A stretch of DNA of 7,140 nucleotides from Candidatus Ectomicrobium neotermitis (GTDB lineage: Bacteria; Elusimicrobiota; Endomicrobiia; Endomicrobiales; Endomicrobiaceae), in contig JAITBH010000015.1 of the NCBI GenBank assembly GCA_031283745.1, positions 1 through 7,140 on the forward strand, in the 5' to 3' direction. The notes beneath the pieces were generated by a model. The model did not search any database. It was not told the DNA's origin and saw nothing but the letters and a program-made list of their open reading frames with translations. The translations under genes and the position numbers were made by a program. This document shows, one piece after another, positions 4,820 through 7,140 of this stretch. Position 1 is the stretch's first letter, and each line of letters begins with the position of its first letter.

Positions 4820-5631
4820 AAAAATTAGTGTTTGTCTTTGTATTTGGTCTTATCGCAGGAGTAACATCGTCTGTTTATGCACAAACGGTTCCTACAAAAA
4901 TCGAACCCGAACCTCAGATGAGGCCTTTTGAGTTTTTGACAAAAATTTCATTGGGGGTAGTAAACAGTCTAAGTCAACAGATGTCCTTTTCTGTTCCAAA
5001 AGAGTTTGAAAACAGCGGCGTTTCAGGCTATACGGACAGTGCAACTGAAAACATTTCTCTCTTAGGTCCGACCTTTGCTTTTGAATTGTATGCATGGTTT
5101 TTTGGAGTGGGAACAAGTTTCCAGCTCGACAATAATGTTGTGCTACAAGATCTCAATGACAAGGTGAAAATGGGGTTTACAAATCTTTATTTTTCTCTAA
5201 AGCCTCCCATTTATTCGTCAAAAGATGGGTATCTGTATTTCTTAGGCCAGATAGGAATATCGATAATGAGGGAAAATTATGGGGAGGTTTTAGAAGCCAC
5301 TTTAAGAGATGAATTTAGAAACGCTTCTGAAAATTCTGGCACTGGCGGCGGAAATTATGCGAGGCCTTATCAAGGTGCAGGAGACGTGCATGTAATATCT
5401 GAAGGTTATTATGCACCCCAGATTCGGGTTTCTTCGTATAACGACATTGGTCTTTATGCGTCTTTAGGCTTGGGATATATAACATCATCAAACTTTTTAT
5501 TTGAGCTGTCATGGCAAATGAAACAAGCAAAAATTAAGGGCAATGTTTATCTTGATTACATAAAAATAGCTACCATAGATGTTGATCAAACCATTAACAC
5601 TTTGATGTTCACCGTGGGCTTTAGGCTCTAA
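4816..5631 (+). CDS. Outer-membrane beta-barrel protein, copy 1
   Basis: The 271-residue product starts with a Sec signal peptide (MKKLVFVFVFGLIAG, then SVYA cleaved before Q23). The mature part shows about eight alternating amphipathic strands: FEFLTKISLGVV, ISLLGPTFAFELYAW, FFGVGTSFQL, GFTNLYFSLKP, YLYFLGQIGISI, IGLYASLGLGY, FLFELSWQMK and a final TINTLMFTVGFRL. This fits the small OmpA/OmpW-like barrel class. Specific function is unknown, and adhesion, surface shielding or small-solute roles are all possible. The terminal residue is Leu rather than the usual Phe. The loop between strands 5 and 6 (about 157-204) is long and Gly/Tyr-rich. The ATG has AGGAG seven bases upstream. It is paralogous to the next gene, to which it is linked without a terminator. 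Confidence 0.85.
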   Translation: MKKLVFVFVFGLIAGVTSSVYAQTVPTKIEPEPQMRPFEFLTKISLGVVNSLSQQMSFSVPKEFENSGVSGYTDSATENISLLGPTFAFELYAWFFGVGTSFQLDNNVVLQDLNDKVKMGFTNLYFSLKPPIYSSKDGYLYFLGQIGISIMRENYGEVLEATLRDEFRNASENSGTGGGNYARPYQGAGDVHVISEGYYAPQIRVSSYNDIGLYASLGLGYITSSNFLFELSWQMKQAKIKGNVYLDYIKIATIDVDQTINTLMFTVGFRL

Positions 5632-5705
5632 ATTGAGCCGTGAAATTAACCGAAAAAATTTAATTATTTTTCTGATGGACACCGAGTCAAAAATAGAAAT
5701 ATCCC

Positions 5706-6592
5706 TTTTAGATGTCTGTTTTTTTGTTTTGTCAGCTTGTGTAATAAGTGTGAAGGTAGAAAGATAGAATTTTGAGGAGAATTAAAATGAAAAAATTAGT
5801 GTTTGTCTTTGTATTTGGTCTTATCGCAGGAGTTGCATCGTCTGTTTATGCACAAACGGTTCCTACAAAAATCGAACCCGAACCTCAGATGAGGTCTTTT
5901 GAGGCTTTGGCGAAAATTTCATTAGGGGTAGCAAACAGTCGAAGTCAACAGGGAAATACTTCTGGGATTTTTGGTGATTTGATGAATATTCCTGACGCAG
6001 ATGAAAACATTTCTCTCTTAGGGCCGACCTTTGCTTTTGAAGCCTATGCATGGTTTTTTGGAGTGGGAACAAGTTTCCAGCTCGACAATAATGTTGAGTT
6101 ACAAGATCTCAATGACAAAGTGAAAATGGGGTTTACAAATTTTTATATTTCTCTCAAGCCCTCCATTTATTCGTCAAAAGATGGGTATCTGTATCTCTTA
6201 GGCCAGATAGGAATATCGATGATAAGAGAAAATTATGCGGAGGTTTACCAATCCTCTTTAAGAGATTATTTTAGAAACCTTGGTATAGCTGATGAGGATG
6301 CAAACCTCATTCGGGTTTCTTCGAAAAACGATTATGGTCTTTATGCGTCTTTAGGCTTGGGATATATAACATCATCAAACTTTTTATTTGAGCTGTCATG
6401 GCAAATGAAACAAGCAAAAATTAAGGGCGATGTTTATGTTTATTACATAAAAATAGCCACCATAGATGTTGATCAAACCATTAACACTTTGATGTTAACC
6501 GTGGGCTATAGGCTCTAAATTGAGCCGTGAAATTAACCGAAAAAATTTGATTATTTTTCTAATGGACACCGAGTCAAAAATAGAAATACCCC
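5706..6592 (+). repeat. Tandem duplication unit 2
   Basis: This is the second copy of 4688-5705. Its left end is the right half of the terminator at 4678-4708 without the left arm, and its right end runs into the left arm of the terminator at 6585-6619. Its 5' flank lacks about 43 bases present in unit 1, the missing piece being bounded in unit 1 by AATAAAA direct repeats (4747-4753, 4789-4795). Confidence 0.88.
5787..6518 (+). CDS. Outer-membrane beta-barrel protein, copy 2
   Basis: This 243-residue paralogue of the preceding gene has the same signal peptide (one change, T17 to A) with cleavage after SVYA, the same strand order and an end of TINTLMLTVGYRL. It differs mainly in two places: residues 56-71 (QGNTSGIFGDLMNIPDAD region) and 151-175 (AEVYQSSLRDYFRNLGIADE region), which correspond to loops 1 and 3 of an eight-stranded barrel. 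The second loop is over 20 residues shorter than in copy 1. An in-frame TTG at 5772 exists, but the ATG at 5787 is preferred. It has AGGAG at 5775-5779 with seven-base spacing and aligns exactly with the copy 1 start. The terminator at 6585-6619 follows 66 bases after the stop codon. Confidence 0.85.
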   Translation: MKKLVFVFVFGLIAGVASSVYAQTVPTKIEPEPQMRSFEALAKISLGVANSRSQQGNTSGIFGDLMNIPDADENISLLGPTFAFEAYAWFFGVGTSFQLDNNVELQDLNDKVKMGFTNFYISLKPSIYSSKDGYLYLLGQIGISMIRENYAEVYQSSLRDYFRNLGIADEDANLIRVSSKNDYGLYASLGLGYITSSNFLFELSWQMKQAKIKGDVYVYYIKIATIDVDQTINTLMLTVGYRL

Positions 6593-6619
6593 GTCAAGAT
6601 TGGCGGGGTATTTTTTTTT
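6585..6619 (+). terminator. Strong intrinsic terminator after the outer-membrane gene pair
   Basis: AATACCCCGTC (6585-6595) pairs with GGCGGGGTATT (6602-6612), including one G-T wobble, around the loop AAGATT. The nine-base T-run at 6611-6619 overlaps the end of the stem. It ends transcription of the duplicated genes and insulates the next gene. Confidence 0.9.
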
Positions 6620-6735
6620 CTGCGTATTCGATAAGGTTCTCATTTATGCGATGGAAATTATGTGGTCGAACTGATAATATAGCCCCAGAAGTTTGGCAGA
6701 CAACAAGAACCAAACAAATCAAAAGGAGCAAACTA

Positions 6736-7140
6736 ATGAAAGAGATTTTTAGAAGGATAAAGAGGCTGTTGATGCCAGAAAAATATGATGTCAGAAATCG
6801 ACTTACAGAGTTAGAGGACAAGTTAGGTGAGACCAGCGATGCCTTGAGTAGATACATTGTAATGAACCAAATAAGTATTGACAGCAAGTTGAGTGGGGGA
6901 GGGGGGGATTTTGAAAAACAAGAAGTGTTTGATTTTTTTGCAAACAATCATATGTCGATATTTCCGTATGAGTATGCCAGAAAATATAAAGCAAGCGATA
7001 TAAATGTTTATAAGGATGAAAAAAATTCGATGAACTATGTTTTGCATAACAACAAGAAAATGTATTTTCCAAAACAGTGGTCTCTAAAAACCATAAAAAA
7101 TGCTTATAACGGTTTGCTTATAGAACAAGATGAGGATTCT
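6736..7140 (+). CDS. Probable FkbM-like methyltransferase, N-terminal part (3' partial)
   Basis: The frame is open from ATG at 6736 to the window end (135 codons), and the start has AGGAG seven bases upstream. Residues 1-60 are charged and helical (RRIKRLLMP, then a leucine-spaced RNRLTELEDKLGETSDAL stretch, probably coiled coil), followed by four glycines (54-57). From about residue 62 the pattern changes: FFANNHMSIFPYEYARKY, NVYKDEKNSMNYVLHNNKKM, YFPKQWSLKTIKNAYNGLL and IEQDEDS. This resembles the region before the SAM-binding fold in FkbM-family enzymes of surface-glycan clusters. The glycine motif of the SAM site would lie beyond the window, so the call is tentative. The Gly codons lie in a G5AG7 tract. 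A weak GATAAT (6673-6678) may be its -10 box. Confidence 0.5.
   Translation, partial: MKEIFRRIKRLLMPEKYDVRNRLTELEDKLGETSDALSRYIVMNQISIDSKLSGGGGDFEKQEVFDFFANNHMSIFPYEYARKYKASDINVYKDEKNSMNYVLHNNKKMYFPKQWSLKTIKNAYNGLLIEQDEDS
6895..6907 (+). repeat. G5-A-G7 tract inside the last gene
   Basis: Thirteen bases with a single A among G code for Gly-Gly-Gly-Gly (residues 54-57) in the probable methyltransferase. The frame is open through it in this assembly. A one-base change in the G7 run would shift the frame, so it is a candidate contingency tract. Confidence 0.9.

Larger units (their letters stand above)
4688..5705 (+). repeat. Tandem duplication unit 1 (gene plus flanks)
   Basis: From the TTTTAGATGTCTGTTTTTTT motif through the first outer-membrane gene to GAAATATCCC, this stretch is repeated at 5706-6592. 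Similarity covers the 5' flank, the ends and core of the gene and 70 bases of 3' flank (for example GAGCCGTGAAATTAACCG and GGACACCGAGTCAAAAATAG). Unit 1 is longer because of about 43 extra bases in the 5' flank and longer variable loops in the gene. Confidence 0.9.

Noticed and set aside
5772..5786. TTG start giving five extra residues to the second outer-membrane protein
   Set aside because: The TTG overlaps the Shine-Dalgarno sequence itself. The ATG at 5787 aligns with copy 1 and has correct spacing.
4892..6072. Minus-strand ORFs within the two outer-membrane genes
   Set aside because: They appear in both copies only because the genes are duplicated. The sense frames carry signal peptides and beta-barrel patterns.
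6594..7072. Minus-strand ORFs of 74-117 codons
   Set aside because: They are antisense shadows of the probable methyltransferase gene, without ribosome sites, and one begins inside the terminator at 6585-6619.

Overview
The window comes from an AT-rich, diderm (Gram-negative) bacterium. The evidence is an OmpA/MotB-type peptidoglycan-binding C-terminus at the left edge, two Sec-exported outer-membrane beta-barrel proteins, and Shine-Dalgarno-led genes throughout. The sequence alone does not fix the phylum.

Layout. Bases 1-207 are the end of an OmpA-family gene (+). Bases 208-885 hold no convincing gene. They are a nest of short repeats (TTAGTGG-type arrays in both orientations, GGGAGGGTTT palindromes, GC-rich hairpins) plus one strong hairpin terminator that can serve transcription from both sides. 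On the minus strand follow tRNA-Pro(CGG) and, only 10 bases upstream of it, a DksA/TraR-type RNA-polymerase regulator, apparently one transcript from a near-consensus promoter at 1444-1471. Next comes a membrane-anchored protein of unknown function (1504-2055, -). Divergent from it is a full-length ABC-F ATPase (2197-4056, +), which converges with a stand-alone HIRAN-domain protein (4063-4401, -).

The right-hand part is the most interesting. A 414-base intergenic region (4402-4815) carries a + strand promoter, a well-placed ribosome binding site, a 21-codon ORF ending just after a C12 tract, and an intrinsic terminator, all upstream of two tandem outer-membrane protein genes (4816-5631 and 5787-6518). 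The reading frames make a specific hypothesis possible. Loss of one C from the tract would let translation run through the terminator hairpin, so slippage could switch expression of the downstream porin-like genes by attenuation. This is an inference from sequence and has not been shown.

The two outer-membrane genes are a tandem duplication of roughly 0.9-1.0 kb, with flanks included. They are nearly the same except in two segments that match predicted surface loops 1 and 3. The duplication joint falls between halves of two different terminators, which should leave the pair co-transcribed. A strong terminator closes the unit at 6585-6619. The last gene (6736 to the window end, +) starts a probable FkbM-like methyltransferase and contains an in-frame G5AG7 tract, a second possible slippage site.
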